From assembly GCF_028640845.1 (NCBI RefSeq), contig NC_080541.1, positions 174,520,502 through 174,584,501 of the forward strand: DNA of 64,000 nt, read 5' to 3'. Source of the stretch: Ahaetulla prasina (Eukaryota > Chordata > Lepidosauria > Squamata > Colubridae). Made by a program: the position numbers and the translations under genes. The notes under the pieces are model-generated. The model was not told the DNA's origin. It saw only the letters and a list, made by a program, of their open reading frames with translations, and made no database searches. Shown one piece after another: positions 44,732 to 55,338 of this stretch (position 1 is its first letter; each line of letters begins with the position of its first letter).

Positions 44732-45250
44732 CAGGGGTGAAATGCTCCCAGTTCGGACCGGATTGGCTCATCTGGTAGTGATAGAACCAGTAGCAAAAAT
44801 CCTGCCCTCCTCCTGCCCATGCCCACCCAATGCCCAGTCGCCCACTTTATATTGATATATTGACCATCATTTGTGTTGTAAATGTTGTATCTTGATGAAG
44901 GTATCTTTTCTTTTACGTACACTGAGAGCGTATGCACCAAGACAAATTCCTTGTGGTATCCAGTCATACTTGGCCAATAAAAAATTCTATTCTATTCTAT
45001 TCTATTCTTTTAAAAAATGCTTTTAAAAGGTAAAAGAAAGACTCTGAGGATCACAGCTGAGCGTGATCGTCAGAGCCCTTTTTTAACCTTTTAAAAGCAT
45101 TTTTAACAACCTATTTGGCTGAATAGGTTGTAAAAAAAGGCTTTTAAAAGTAAAAGAAAGATCGCGTGCCACAGCTGATCAACACCTCCCCCCCACCCCC
45201 CGTGCGCTGTTGTTCACTGACAGGGGGCTTCAGGAGGCTGTCGCAGCCAA
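44732..45250. mobile_element. hAT-like element, family B, with a CR1 inserted
   Basis: Starts CAGGGGTGAAATGCTCCCAG, then TTCGGACCGGATTGGCTCAT. After the CR1 at 44848-45008 its interior resumes with the TTTTAAAAG and GATCGTCAGAGCCC modules that also occur at 30050-30490. The right terminus is not found; the end is approximate. Confidence 0.6.
44848..45008 (+). mobile_element. Snake1/L3-like CR1 3' end, nested
   Basis: TATATTGATATATTGACCAT, then GATGAAGGTATCTTTTCTTT, then GAGAGCGTATGCACCAAGAC and TTGGCCAATAAAAAATTC, ending in four TATTC units. About 160 bp, 5'-truncated, within a family B element. Confidence 0.8.
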
Positions 45251-46413
45251 AAAAGGAGTTTCAGTCTTTAATTTGCCAATATTTAATATTTTTGGGACTT
45301 GATGTCTAGCTTTGCTTAGAAAGATTTGAGCCCAATGTTGGACAAGGTCTACAGACAATACTGGGATGCTTGTATAGTGTTGGAAACTGGAAAAACTAGG
45401 CCTGCAATAACCGGAATATTTGCAAGGAATTGTGAAGCAATGAATAAACACATTTCTTTTTCTGCTTAACTGGGAGTCGACTGGTTGTCTTGGGGAAATG
45501 TTGCAACATTTTTTTTTCTAACTGAGGAATGAACTTTGATCAATATTTAACCAAGGAAAGGCACAGCAATGCACTCATATTTATTGACTGTAATTTGAAT
45601 ATGTAGCTAGCCTATTTAGGTAACATTTTGATAAGCTGTACTGCAGCTTATATATATATCTTACTGAAAAGTGGTAATAGTTCAGTGATAAATTGAAGCT
45701 GTTTATTAAGAAAGTTACATTATAAAAGTAAAGTGGAAAATATAGATTTATATATGTTTCCTAATTTAAAACAGTTTATTGTGAGAAGTAATAAATGGAT
45801 GAGTAAAAACGTCAAAGTGTTATTTTAAATCACTTTTATTTTAGACATACAGTACAATATGTTAGACAGAAAACAGAGAAATTTGATCTATTTGATATTA
45901 AAACTGATAGCTGGCACCCTCAGTATCACTAAGGAAGAATAATTCCTTAATGTCTCCTGACACTTAAAAAACCCTGGCTCTTCCTGAATTTTAAATCAGT
46001 ATGCAAAATGAGTATGAAGAATTAAATGAGAAGGCTATAAGCCTTCTGATTCCATTTTGCAGCATTCTAGGGGTCAGTATTTTTTAGAGATGCTGCTTAT
46101 TAAAAGCAAATATTGATCCAAACTAAATGTGGAATACATGAGAGTGGCTACCTCAAAAATATAGTCCATACTATGCAAAACTAAGTAAGGCCAACCTTCC
46201 CATTAAAAAGGATAGTTTTAAATTTGATTATTACTTAATTTCCAATAAAAAATATTTCATTTTATAAAGTTGCAAGATGGTGTCCTTGTGTCATTTGATG
46301 ACTTACAGATTAAAAACTAATTATTCAAAGTGGAATTTCATTCCTTGTCCAATCCTGACCCCAATGGAATTATTACTTCTATTCATTAGAATGGGATGTC
46401 ACGGATTCATTCC
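45251..46413. other. Unrecognised AT-rich sequence
   Basis: Nothing recognised apart from a short TATATA run near 45648. No gene. Confidence 0.45.
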
Positions 46414-46421
46414 TCCTAGAG

Positions 46422-46978
46422 CAGTGGTGGCAAATCTTTTCAGCACCGAGTGCCCAAACCAGAATGTGCGTGCATGTGCGCGCACCGAAGCTCTGGAAAC
46501 CTAAAGACCACCTGGCCTGCGTGCACATGCCTGGTTTTTGGCTGTTTTTTTGGCTGTTTTCCGGCCATTTTGGGGCCTGAAAACAGCCTGAAAAATGGCC
46601 TAAAAATGGCCCAGAAAACAACCTGAAAATGGCCCCTGGTTTTTTGGCCATTTTCCGGCCATTTTCCAGCCATTTTTTGAGCCATTTTCAGGCCGTTTTG
46701 CAGGCCATTTTCAGGCCTTTTTTTTTAGCCATTTTCAGGCCGTTTTGCAGGCCATTTTCAGGCCTTCTTTTTGGAGCCGTTTTCAGGCCTTCTTGTTTGG
46801 AGCCATTTTCAGGCCATTTTCAGGCTGTTTTCCGGTACTCTGGCATCTGCGAAGACCAGCTGGCTGGCTTACACGCGCCCGCTGGAAACCCGAAGAGCAG
46901 CTGGCGACGGTGTGCATGCCCACAGAGAGGGCTCTGTGTGCCACCTCTGGCACGCGTGCCATAAGTTTGATATCACGG
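46422..46978. mobile_element. hAT-like element, family E, expanded by a minisatellite
   Basis: Left end CAGTGGTGGCAAATCTTTTC, right end TTTGATATCACGG, flanked by the perfect 8-bp repeat TCCTAGAG (46414-46421 and 46979-46986). At 557 bp it is longer than its relatives (291-407 bp) because of the internal repeat array. Open frames on both strands across it (up to 111 codons) are by-products of the array. Confidence 0.85.
46540..46835. repeat. Degenerate GGCCATTTTCAGG minisatellite inside family E
   Basis: Repeats of GGCCATTTTCAGGCC, GGCCGTTTTGCAGG and their complements continue for about 300 bp. The first third runs in the complementary sense (CCTGAAAATGGCC), so the array contains an inversion point near 46635. 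Confidence 0.85.
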
Positions 46979-46986
46979 TCCTAGAG

Positions 46987-48066
46987 GAATCATGGCACCA
47001 GAGGACTTGTGAAGCTTGTCTTGCAATAAAGTCATGTCACAATGGCAACCGGCATACACCATGGTGCAGATAAAGAGTTAAGGGGCAAACACATCAGCAA
47101 TAATAAGACCTAATTCTTGCTCTCTGATCTGACCTTTGTACAAAGAGGTGAAGCTGAGTCTGGAGAAGATATCATTTAGCCATTTTACATATGTTTCCCC
47201 CTGTCACTCTTTTATTACTACAAGAAGCTGGTCCATTTGTTTTCGACCCTTTCTTTCTTGGTAAATTGAGAACTGTATCACTCAGATTCTATGTCCTTTT
47301 TTTCCTGCAGCACTTATTTATATGTTCCTGTGTGCCTTTTCATACCTATAACATTCCTTGCCAGTGGAATGTGGCACTAAGGCACTTAACCAAGCCAGCT
47401 TCTGTGAAGAATTCTAGCAGTGTTGATTCAGCAAACAAGATGATGTTCTTAGCTTCATAAATTCAGTATTAAATTCTATGTATTTGGCCTGCATAACACA
47501 ACTCCAATATTATCATTAATAAACTGTAGTCTTTCACTACAAATAGATGATCTAGTCAAAATTTTCATTTGTGCAAATTCATTCGCCCACTCCATTTAGA
47601 TTCGGCACTCATAATCTGCATAGGATAATTTGAAATCCTTAGGACTATTTATCCATTGTTTACATCTGATTACCATGTCTATGGCACAAAAGTGGCTTGA
47701 TGTAGCCCTGAACTTATCTAAGATAAAAATTTTCTTGCTGAGACCAAGTTGGTCCAAACCAAAATCTATTTTCTTGTAATTTAAACTCATTATTCTTATC
47801 TGTCTTTTGAAATCTGAATAATTTAGCCTGGTCTTCTACATAACAATTCTTGAAGATAAAAATCTGAGCTTGCCTAGAAAAACGCTTCAGGCATTTTCTT
47901 CAGCATCCACCCAGCCTCAAGATTTGCTCCAGATCAAGAAGATCCTCATCATGTCGTAAGGTGAGCAGTATACAGGGAGATTTCCTAGCTTTTTCCTATG
48001 ATCCACTATCATAGGGAACCATGATTTTAGCTTGCCACCTCCACAGTAAAACCTACCAGATTGTCC
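46987..48066. other. Unrecognised sequence
   Basis: No gene, RNA or repeat recognised. An 89-codon frame at 47191-47460 has no motif. Confidence 0.45.
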
Positions 48067-48074
48067 TCCCCAAT

Positions 48075-48382
48075 CAGAGGTGGATTTCAGCAGGTTCTGA
48101 CCAGTTCTGGAGAACCGGTAGCAGAAATTTTGAGTAGTTCAGAGAACCGGTAGTAAAAATTCTGACTGGCCCCGTCCCCATCTATTCTCTGCCTCCCAAG
48201 TCCCAACTGATTGGGAGGAAATGGGGATTTTGCAGTAACCTTCCCCTGGATTGGGGAAGGAATGGAGATTTTACAGTATCCTTTCCCTGACACGCCCACC
48301 AAGCCATACCCACCAAGCCACGCCACGCCCACCAAGCCACACCCACAGAACCGGTAGTAAAAAAATTTGAAACCCACCACTG
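48075..48382. mobile_element. hAT-like element, family A, intact ends
   Basis: 308 bp, ends CAGAGGTGGATTTCAGCAGG and TTTGAAACCCACCACTG, flanked by the perfect 8-bp repeat TCCCCAAT (48067-48074 and 48383-48390). This is the reference copy of the family in this window. Confidence 0.9.
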
Positions 48383-48390
48383 TCCCCAAT

Positions 48391-49734
48391 CATTGCTAAC
48401 CTGGATCATGGTTGAGGTATGGTCTGAAATTTGAAAGGGCCGCTTTCAGAAAGAGCAATGCTGTCGTTCACCTCCAACCTGGTGCTAGCAATGCACACCA
48501 ATTCTGTCTGTTCATATCCGACCAAATTGTAAACCGCATGGTCTTATTTCACTTGGATCTGGTATTTAACAGCAACAATCTAATGCCATGGCTACCAGCA
48601 ATCTAGCCACATGTGTTCTGGGTTTAAGTTGCTGGTCTAAAGAAGAGATGAACACCAAATTGCGTATATGTTTGCCTAGGTTTCCTTGATATAGTTTCTC
48701 CTCTCTGTCACTATATCATGTCTGCTTTCCTAAGTTAGCGACTCTTCATCCTTACCATGACCTCCCCTTTCAGCCTCAGGAAACTCAGTTCACAGAGTTC
48801 ATACTCATCTGAACCACTCCTGCCACCCTTGGCTTTATAATACAATGTTATACTACATTGCAGCATATAAAATTTAGTAACAATACATGATGGAGCAACA
48901 AGAATAACTTAAGTAATGAAATTCACAGAGCTTAACATCCTATACTCTGACAACCCAGTCTAATGTACGGTAATGGTAAGTAGTAAGGAGATGATTATAT
49001 TAATGAGGAACATGACCTTCTCGGCCATATAATTCTCTGGATCTTCTAGTTTTCTGAAAATCAGGGAGTTGAATTCCTGACACATTAGCTGGAGGCTGGA
49101 CTTTATTAAACAAATTAGGCCTCTGAGAGTTTGCGATGATGGGAAGAGGATAATATAATTGGAGGGGATACTTTAAGATGATCCATAATTGTCTTCTTCT
49201 CTGCCAACTTAAAATTTTGACTGCAATGAGTGGAAATTCTGCCCATAGCTGCTACAGATCTGCAGCATAAAGAATGTCATCACCCTCATTCTACACCAAA
49301 GTGGCTGGACTGATAACTGGCTGGACTGAAAGCTCACTCTTTTTCTTTTTGTATGGCATTTGAGTGTAAAGATTAAGATATTCAGTTATTATTTTCATTA
49401 CAGGACTGAAATACAGGAATAAGACAAGAGTTTCTTCCATAACAAAAGCATTTTTCAGCCTTCACTGAGTGTGTACTTCAACTCCCAAAATTCCCCAGAA
49501 TTTTTCTGGAGAAGGAACGTCAATTGAAGATAGCTCTGCAAAAAGCAGAGCAGATGATTTCAGCAGAATAAAGAGACAGCAAGTAAACTGGCTCTTTAAT
49601 AATTCCTCTCTGAACAAGGAAGGGACTTGAGATCACCCACAAGTGCTTCAGATGATTGGACCTTAAAGAAGACAGCAAGATGGTGGTCTCCAGTGATTTC
49701 AGAGTTCTGGGAGATAAGGCATAGCCAACTTTTC
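48391..49734. other. Unrecognised sequence
   Basis: No gene is supported. A scrap near 49468-49500 (ACTTCAACTCCCAAAATTCC) looks like an arm of family C without its partner. Confidence 0.4.
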
Positions 49735-49739
49735 GCTTA

Positions 49740-50336
49740 TGTTGTGGTCCGCCAGCAGCCCGCGGAACTGGCAATGGAGTCAGACAGTGAGGAGGCTGGG
49801 GAGAACAATGGGCCAGTCCTGGAGTCAGGGAAAGGCCCGGATGAGGGCTCTGCATCAGAGGCAGAGATGGGGCCAGGGCCATCTGGGAGCGATGCGCAGA
49901 CTCCGGAGCCTCCAGAGGCAAACAGCAGAAAGGCAGAGGAACAGGAGGAGCCTGTTCCTAGTGCATGCATTCGAAAAGCTGCCAGAAAGCAAGAGGAGCT
50001 GAAGAAAAAAGGACAACTCGAGAGTAAGGCCAAAAGATGATTGGCCATAAGGCTTAAAAGAGCAGCAACGAGCTGTTGAGTTCTTTGCAGAAAAGCAAGG
50101 TTGATTTCCATGCTTCTTGTCAGCGTCTCTTGAACTTTGTGGGGTTTTTGCCAAGAAAAGCCTTTGGCAGGTTGCCAAAAACATCAAAGGTTGGTGATAA
50201 GGCCGAGGGTCTGGTTATTAAGAATTTTGTTTTGGACTAAGCGGAGAATGACTTAATTCTCAGCTGTTTTAATAAAATAAGTCTGTTGAGGACTGAATTG
50301 TGTTTAGTAATCACTACTTGGGCCTCGGTCACAACG
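49740..50336 (+). mobile_element. Solo LTR of an endogenous retrovirus or Ty3/gypsy-like element
   Basis: 597 bp beginning TGTTGTGGTCC and ending TCACAACG (CA changed to CG), flanked by the perfect 5-bp repeat GCTTA (49735-49739 and 50337-50341). It contains a TATA-like GGCTTAAAAGAG near 50050 and a poly-A signal AATAAAATAAG near 50271. It pairs with the copy at 25521. The order (coding-like first half, TATA-like box, poly-A signal) fits U3-R-U5. No internal genes remain, so it arose by recombination between two LTRs. Confidence 0.8.
49774..50040 (+). CDS. 88-codon frame within the solo LTR, possible ORF tail encoded in U3
   Basis: The predicted product starts MESDSEEAGENNG, is acidic with proline-rich text (GPGPSGSDAQTPEPPE), and ends strongly basic (AARKQEELKKKG). 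In the second LTR at 25521 the same frame is recognisable but interrupted, and it ends with TGA at the matching place just before the TATA-like box. In copy 49740 the frame is open from the first bases of the LTR to this stop. One reading is that the 3' end of an internal gene once overlapped the 3' LTR, as happens in some retroviruses. Another is chance openness in GC-rich DNA. No family domain is recognised. Confidence 0.3.
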   Translation: MESDSEEAGENNGPVLESGKGPDEGSASEAEMGPGPSGSDAQTPEPPEANSRKAEEQEEPVPSACIRKAARKQEELKKKGQLESKAKR

Positions 50337-50341
50337 GCTTA

Positions 50342-51251
50342 AAGCAGAGTCGGCTCCTGCAAAAGGATCCTGGATTCACATACTTCCTTTCCACCCATTG
50401 CCAATCTGCACTCCAGCACAGTAAGCGCCTCATAAGCAAATGCTAAAATGCTGACTCTTCAAGCAAGCCTGGCTCCTCATTATGGGGAAAGCCTCAGCTA
50501 TACAAGCTTGGCAGAGAGAGGATTTAAACTGCACAGAGTCTGCCTTTCATAACTGGAAGCATCTTTGGCTCCTGGCTCTGTGCTTCATAGACTCCTACTC
50601 TTGACTCCTGCTTAATTTTGACTTTGGTGTGTTCCTGACCAAATCTCTGACCCCATCCTTTGGTACTTTTCAAGCTATTGTGTGATATTTGATGATCAAC
50701 CATCTGACTCAGATTATACCTTCTTCTCAGCCTCTGGTATACTGTCATGCACACCCACGCTCTTCCTCTTGCTCCCCCAATTCCTCCTATGTTGCCTTCT
50801 TCTGGTTGTCTGCTGTGATCTTTCCAGACAAGCCTTTCTCATGTTTTTACAAGCCTCACTGAAAATATATCGATCCCAAGTTCTTCACTCATTCTGCAGT
50901 GTGTGGGCATTGCAGCCTAGCACCTCTGAAAGCTGCTCCCCCAAACACCTGTATATGCTGTATTTTGCCTGCCATTTGTGTGGGTATTTTCTCCCTTCAT
51001 TGAAGCCAGGACGTGGAACAAGTTCTAGGATGTTATTGGATGTTTAGTGTTCAGAAGACACCAAAGATCAAAATTCAATGAACCTTTAAGTCTTTTTCTG
51101 TTGTCAGTTTTCTATGTTTCTATTAACATTGTTAAAAGTAAAAGAAAGAAATATAAAATTGGTTTGTTTGATCAAGGTTAAAATAGATATATTGTTTATC
51201 TATGGTAACCCTTAATGGACTTCTGCTGACATCAGGACTGAAATGATGAGG
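50342..51251. other. Unrecognised sequence
   Basis: No gene is supported. A 121-codon frame at 50682-51047 lies in pyrimidine-rich sequence and shows no motif. Confidence 0.4.
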
Positions 51252-51259
51252 TTTTAGAG

Positions 51260-51380
51260 CAGAGATCTTCAAACTTGGCAGCTTTAAGACTTGTGGACTT
51301 CAACTCCCCGCTATGCTAGCTGGAGAATTCTGGGAGTTGAAGTCCACAAGTCTTAAAGCTGCCAAGTTTGAAGACCTCTG
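51260..51380. mobile_element. Short hAT-like element, family C
   Basis: 121-bp near-perfect palindrome, ends CAGAGATCTTCAAACTTGGC and GCCAAGTTTGAAGACCTCTG, flanked by the perfect 8-bp repeat TTTTAGAG (51252-51259 and 51381-51388). Confidence 0.9.
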
Positions 51381-51388
51381 TTTTAGAG

Positions 51389-51825
51389 GTTTTTTTATAA
51401 ATAAGACATGGGATAGAGGACGAATATGTTATTTGTTGCATTTTAAGAAAAGGTGATGTTACTAAAATTGTTTATATTTGTTGTGATGACGGGAGGAGTC
51501 AATTCTTTATGTATTTCTTTTGTTCTTTAATACATTCTTATTTTTCTTCCTTTTCTATTTTTCTTTCTTTTTACTTTCTTTTCTGCATCTCCTATTTTTT
51601 CTTCTTTTTCTATACACTTTTCGTCTTTATTAGTTTTTGTTGTTGTAAATTGTAATTTTTTGGGGGGGGGGAATTGTCATAAAAGGCAAACACTACACTA
51701 GAGAAACAAAGAATAAATCTCTGAAAAAGATTTGTTTCCCAATGTTTTCAAGTCTACACCACAGATAAGACCAAAATTAAATAAGTCAACTATCCAACAG
51801 TAAGAACATAGGTGAACAGAGAGGT
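51389..51825. other. Unrecognised T-rich sequence
   Basis: A pyrimidine-rich interval with a run of G near 51661-51670. Nothing else recognised. Confidence 0.45.
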
Positions 51826-52184
51826 CAGGGGTCAGCTTCAAAAATTTTAGTAAATGGCTCTTGGCCCAGTTGCTGGGTGCACCATGGCATGAGGGTCAGT
51901 TTTGCCCTCCCTGGACTTTAGAGGCTTTTCTCAAGCTCCGGGAGGGTGAAAACAGCTTCCCCAGGCTCCAGAACTTACGGTTGGTCCATTTTTGACCCTC
52001 CCCAAACTTCCGCACACGCCCTTCACTTACCTGCATCCAAAACGGGCTGTGTGGAGACTCCTGGGAGGGGAGGGGCAGGGTGGGTGGGGCCAGCCAGGAG
52101 TGGGATTTGGAGGTTCTCTGAACTGCACAGAATCTTAGCTAGAGGTTCTCCCGAACCCCTGCAAACCCCAGCAGCCCACCCCTG
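51826..52184. mobile_element. hAT-like element, family H
   Basis: Ends CAGGGGTCAGCTTCAAAAAT and CCAGCAGCCCACCCCTG are loosely complementary, and the inside carries GGTTCTCTGAACTGC and GGTTCTCCCGAACCC, as in families A and D. No clear 8-bp duplication. The classification rests on the ends and on similarity to family A. Confidence 0.5.
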
Positions 52185-53873
52185 CACCTGGCACAGAACT
52201 GTAGTCCGAAAATGCCTTCAGAACAGGTAAGGCTAGTCCAATGGAAGACATGATGATATGTCTTATTCTGTTAAAAAAAATAAAAAGTGGCTCTAGACCA
52301 TTTTTTTAAATGCCTAAAGCAAACTCTGCTTCTTTGGAGAAGAATAACGTCTTTTGTGAGAAGCCAAAGAGTCACCACCCTTAATATAATGCATTGATTC
52401 TGTGCCAGGTTACAGATGTGATTGATGTGGCATGATTTGTAAATACTACAAAACCAAATAATTTGTCTTTTTCTACTGAAGAAATGCATGGCTTTTTTTC
52501 ACATCAAGCTCTTAAACAGCTGTAGCTGACTAAACGGTTTTTAGGGAAGGCACACCTACTGGGCTGTTTAGTTTAGCACTCCCTCTCCTGCAGCCTGGGA
52601 AGTTTTTGTTTTGAGTTTCCCACTCAGCTTAAAAGAAGAATCATGGGTGTTTTATAGTGTATATTCCTACTGTAGATGCTAAGAATAGAGCTTTTCATTT
52701 GCAGTTTGGTCATTCTAGATTATTTGATTGGAACTGGGGAAAAATAATTTTCCTGATAAAAGGATGAGGGGTTTTTTTCTCCTGGGAAAATCCCTTTGGC
52801 TCTTGATGTTGGATCTTGACTTCTTGGAATCTATAACACTGAAATGTTTTTGTTTTTAAATTTTACTGCCATTTCCACTCATAGCCAATTTGTCCTTTCT
52901 TCCTCCCCTCCAATTGGCTACCTCCTAGGCAGAAAAGGAATATCTGGCTTAGAACCATTCCAAAGTTCCTGAGGAAGCATCTCTTCTAAACTTCCCATCA
53001 TTTGAATATACACAGAACTCACCACAGTAACACTATGATGACCATATTGAAACAAAACTTGGTTCTGGAAAAGTATGGGAGATGTTCTCCAAAACACAGC
53101 AAGGTCTAGTCTTTTAAATGCACACATTGAGACCAAACATGGAGATTCCTCCCTCCATCAACCCCTCTGTGAATTCCTAATCTTCCAATGAGAGCCAAGG
53201 CAAACCATAGACCCCCAGCTCTCTTTCTTCTGTATTACAGAAGCAGAGTTGTTGCCGTTCTTGCTCAGTGCTGTTGGCTCTCTCTTTCTCTCCCTCTCCC
53301 CCCCTCCCCATAGTGGGAAGTTTTTGCACCTGTATACATAAAACCGCCCAACCAGCTGCGGGTGGGGACAGGGACCCTCCTCAAAGTTGGCTGGTAAAAG
53401 CTCTGCACACCCTCCATTTGCTTTTGATTATCAGCTCTGGCAAGCAGGAAATGAGTCTTGCAGCAATGCCAGCTGTGAGGAGTTGGAGGAGGAGAGACGG
53501 GGAGAGGGGAGAGAAAGACTAAGAAGGACTACCATGGAATGTCTGTGCTGCAAATAACCCAGCAAAGGAACGAGATACCAGAAGTCCCTCCAGGCGGATG
53601 TTGGCTTTGGATCGGAAGCAGGCTCAGGCCACAGATGCTGAGCAAAGGCAACAAGAGAAGAGAGGCACACACATAAGCTGTACGTCACCAGGCACATCTG
53701 GAACTAATTGGCAGTCCCATTTTCTGCCAAAGCTCCGTTTGCTGTTTAGTTAAAACACAGGCCCTTGCCCCAGACATGATGGCAATATAAGCAATTTGGA
53801 TTCCAGTTGGATGGTGAACTGAACCCAGTTCCCAGTCCTCTATGTGTCAACCCAGGCCTGCAAAGCTGGTCTG
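52185..53873. other. Unrecognised sequence, mildly GC-rich near its end
   Basis: Between about 53240 and 53660 the sequence is richer in GC, with a TATA-like TGTATACATAAAACCGCC. It could be a conserved regulatory or untranslated segment, but there is no CpG island and no coding exon I can support. Confidence 0.35.
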
Positions 53874-53881
53874 GTCTAGGT

Positions 53882-54043
53882 CAGTAGTGATATTCACTTA
53901 CCTTTGCTACCATTTCAGAACTGTGAGCGTGTGTGCTATCTTTGCACAAGCGCAGAGCGTCCGTGATGACATCCAAGCGGATAGGCAGAGCCTCCCACTG
54001 CCACCGCTACCGGTTCGCCTGAACCGGTAGAATCCCACCACTG
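53882..54043. mobile_element. Short hAT-like element, family D
   Basis: 162 bp, ends CAGTAGTGATATTCAC and GTAGAATCCCACCACTG, flanked by GTCTAGGT (53874-53881) and ATCTAGGT (54044-54051), 7 of 8. An ACCGGTTCGCCTGAACCGGT palindrome lies next to the right end. Confidence 0.8.
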
Positions 54044-54192
54044 ATCTAGGTATATCCCTAAGAGCCAAAGCCTTGCCAGATCTACGTGGGGTGTATGAAG
54101 GCAAACGTCCTCCTTATGTAGAGTGGCAAAACCAGCTCATCGGGTGCCTTTAAGCCCAACCTATCTACACCGGTTTTCCAGTAGGTTGTAAT

Positions 54193-54582
54193 ATGTCCCC
54201 TTGTGAGGTAGCAGCTCCTCGGGATATAGGCTCCAGTGATGCAGCTGTAGTTGAGACATGGGAGATAGCTCTCCAAGGATCACAAGACACAGGAGGTCCT
54301 GCCTGGCTTCCCAGTCATCTACTTTTAGCTGTATGGGTTGAAAAAGCCCAGTCTGGTACAGTAGTACTGTTAGATGTAGACAGTCAAAGATGGCCTTTGT
54401 GGGAAGTGCGCAAGAACTATAAGAAACTAGGAGGGATGGAACATTCTTTCAGTCCTGGGAAACAAGATAGTATTCCGAAGAGACTCAGACAAGCTGTAAG
54501 AGAGAACGGAGTAAAGCACAATCCGACTTGCAAAATTCTCTGTAATCTAGTCATCATTTTTATTTTTGCTTCTCAGACATAG
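54193..54582 (+). other. 129-codon open frame, unknown status
   Basis: The predicted product begins MSPCEVAAPRDIGSSDAAVV and contains SHLLLAVWVEKAQSGTVVLL, then WEVRKNYKKLGG. Its composition looks protein-like rather than low-complexity, with mixed hydrophobic and charged residues, and it is the longest frame in this region outside repeats. I do not recognise any family. It sits between a family D element and a SINE. It could be an exon-like remnant of a transposable element or chance. Confidence 0.2.
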
Positions 54583-54609
54583 AAACCTAAGACTGAAGCC
54601 TCAACTCGA

Positions 54610-54638
54610 GAAAGGAAGGAAGGAAGGAAGGAAGGAAG
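54610..54638. repeat. (GGAA)n microsatellite, left part
   Basis: About seven GGAA units directly precede the SINE head. With the array after the SINE it forms one tract split by the insertion. Confidence 0.9.
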
Positions 54639-54891
54639 GGGCCGTAATAGCTCAGGCTGTAAGAAGCCTGTTATTAGAACACAGCAGCCTGCAATTACTG
54701 CAGGTTCAAGCCCGGCCCAAGGTTGACTCAGCCTTCCATCCTTTATAAGGTAGGTAAAACCCAGATTGTTGGGGGGGCAATAAGTTGACTTTGTAAAAAT
54801 ATACAAATAGAATGAGACTATTGCCTTATACACTGTAAGCCGCCCTGAGTCTTCGGAGAAGGGCGGGATATAAATGTAAACAAAAAAAAAA
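54639..54891 (+). mobile_element. tRNA-derived SINE with L2-type tail, full length
   Basis: The head reads GGCCGTAATAGCTCAGGCTG (A box TAGCTCAGGCTG at 54648-54659) and GGTTCAAGCCC is the B box (54703-54713), so an internal RNA polymerase III promoter is recognisable. The body reads CAAGGTTGACTCAGCCTTCC and CCAGATTGTTGGGGGG. The tail forms the hairpin GCCGCCCTGAGTCTTCGGAG, then AAGGGCGGGATATAAATG, and ends in a run of A (54882-54891). The tail matches the end of the L2 at 34860, implying L2 enzymes moved it. Confidence 0.85.
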
Positions 54892-54949
54892 GGAAGGAAG
54901 GAAGGAAGGAAGGAAGGAAGGAAGGAAGGAAGGAAGGAAGGAAGGAAGG
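54889..54949. repeat. (GGAA)n microsatellite, right part
   Basis: About 15 GGAA units directly follow the SINE poly-A. Confidence 0.95.
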
Positions 54950-55324
54950 CCACTGCTATTATCTTCCTTCTCGCTGCCACCTCCTCCTTCTCCGCCTCTT
55001 TTTAGAAATATTTTCCTTCCTTTCATCTACTTTTTTATTAAGTTTGCACATGGTTTGTTTAATTGTGGATGTGTGGATGTGTGTGAAGAAAAACCCTTGG
55101 TGAGCCTAGGGTAGACAACCAGTGTATTCATAAACAAATCCAAATATTATAAAATGCTTTAAATTTTTTTATTGAGCCACTTCAAAGTAAACCAAAAATA
55201 CATTAGAACTATACACTTGAAATTTCTCAACCACATGAAGAAATTGTGTATGCAACAAAACTATTAAGAACGGGAATTTAAGTTTTTAAAAAAAACTGGA
55301 AATTTTTTTCTGAAAACATCACAA
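54950..55324. other. Unrecognised sequence
   Basis: Nothing recognised in this interval. Confidence 0.45.
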
Positions 55325-55338
55325 TGCCCTCTAGTGGA
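55325..55338 (-). promoter_or_regulatory. CTCF-like core motif
   Basis: The minus strand reads TCCACTAGAGGGCA, matching the CTCF core CCASYAGRKGGCA. Binding is not shown. Confidence 0.4.

Noticed and set aside
46379..47073. Frames of 75 to 111 codons on both strands
   Set aside because: Products of the GGCCATTTTC minisatellite inside a family E element.
54648..54713. tRNA gene
   Set aside because: A and B boxes are present but belong to a SINE head; no complete cloverleaf with acceptor stem is formed.
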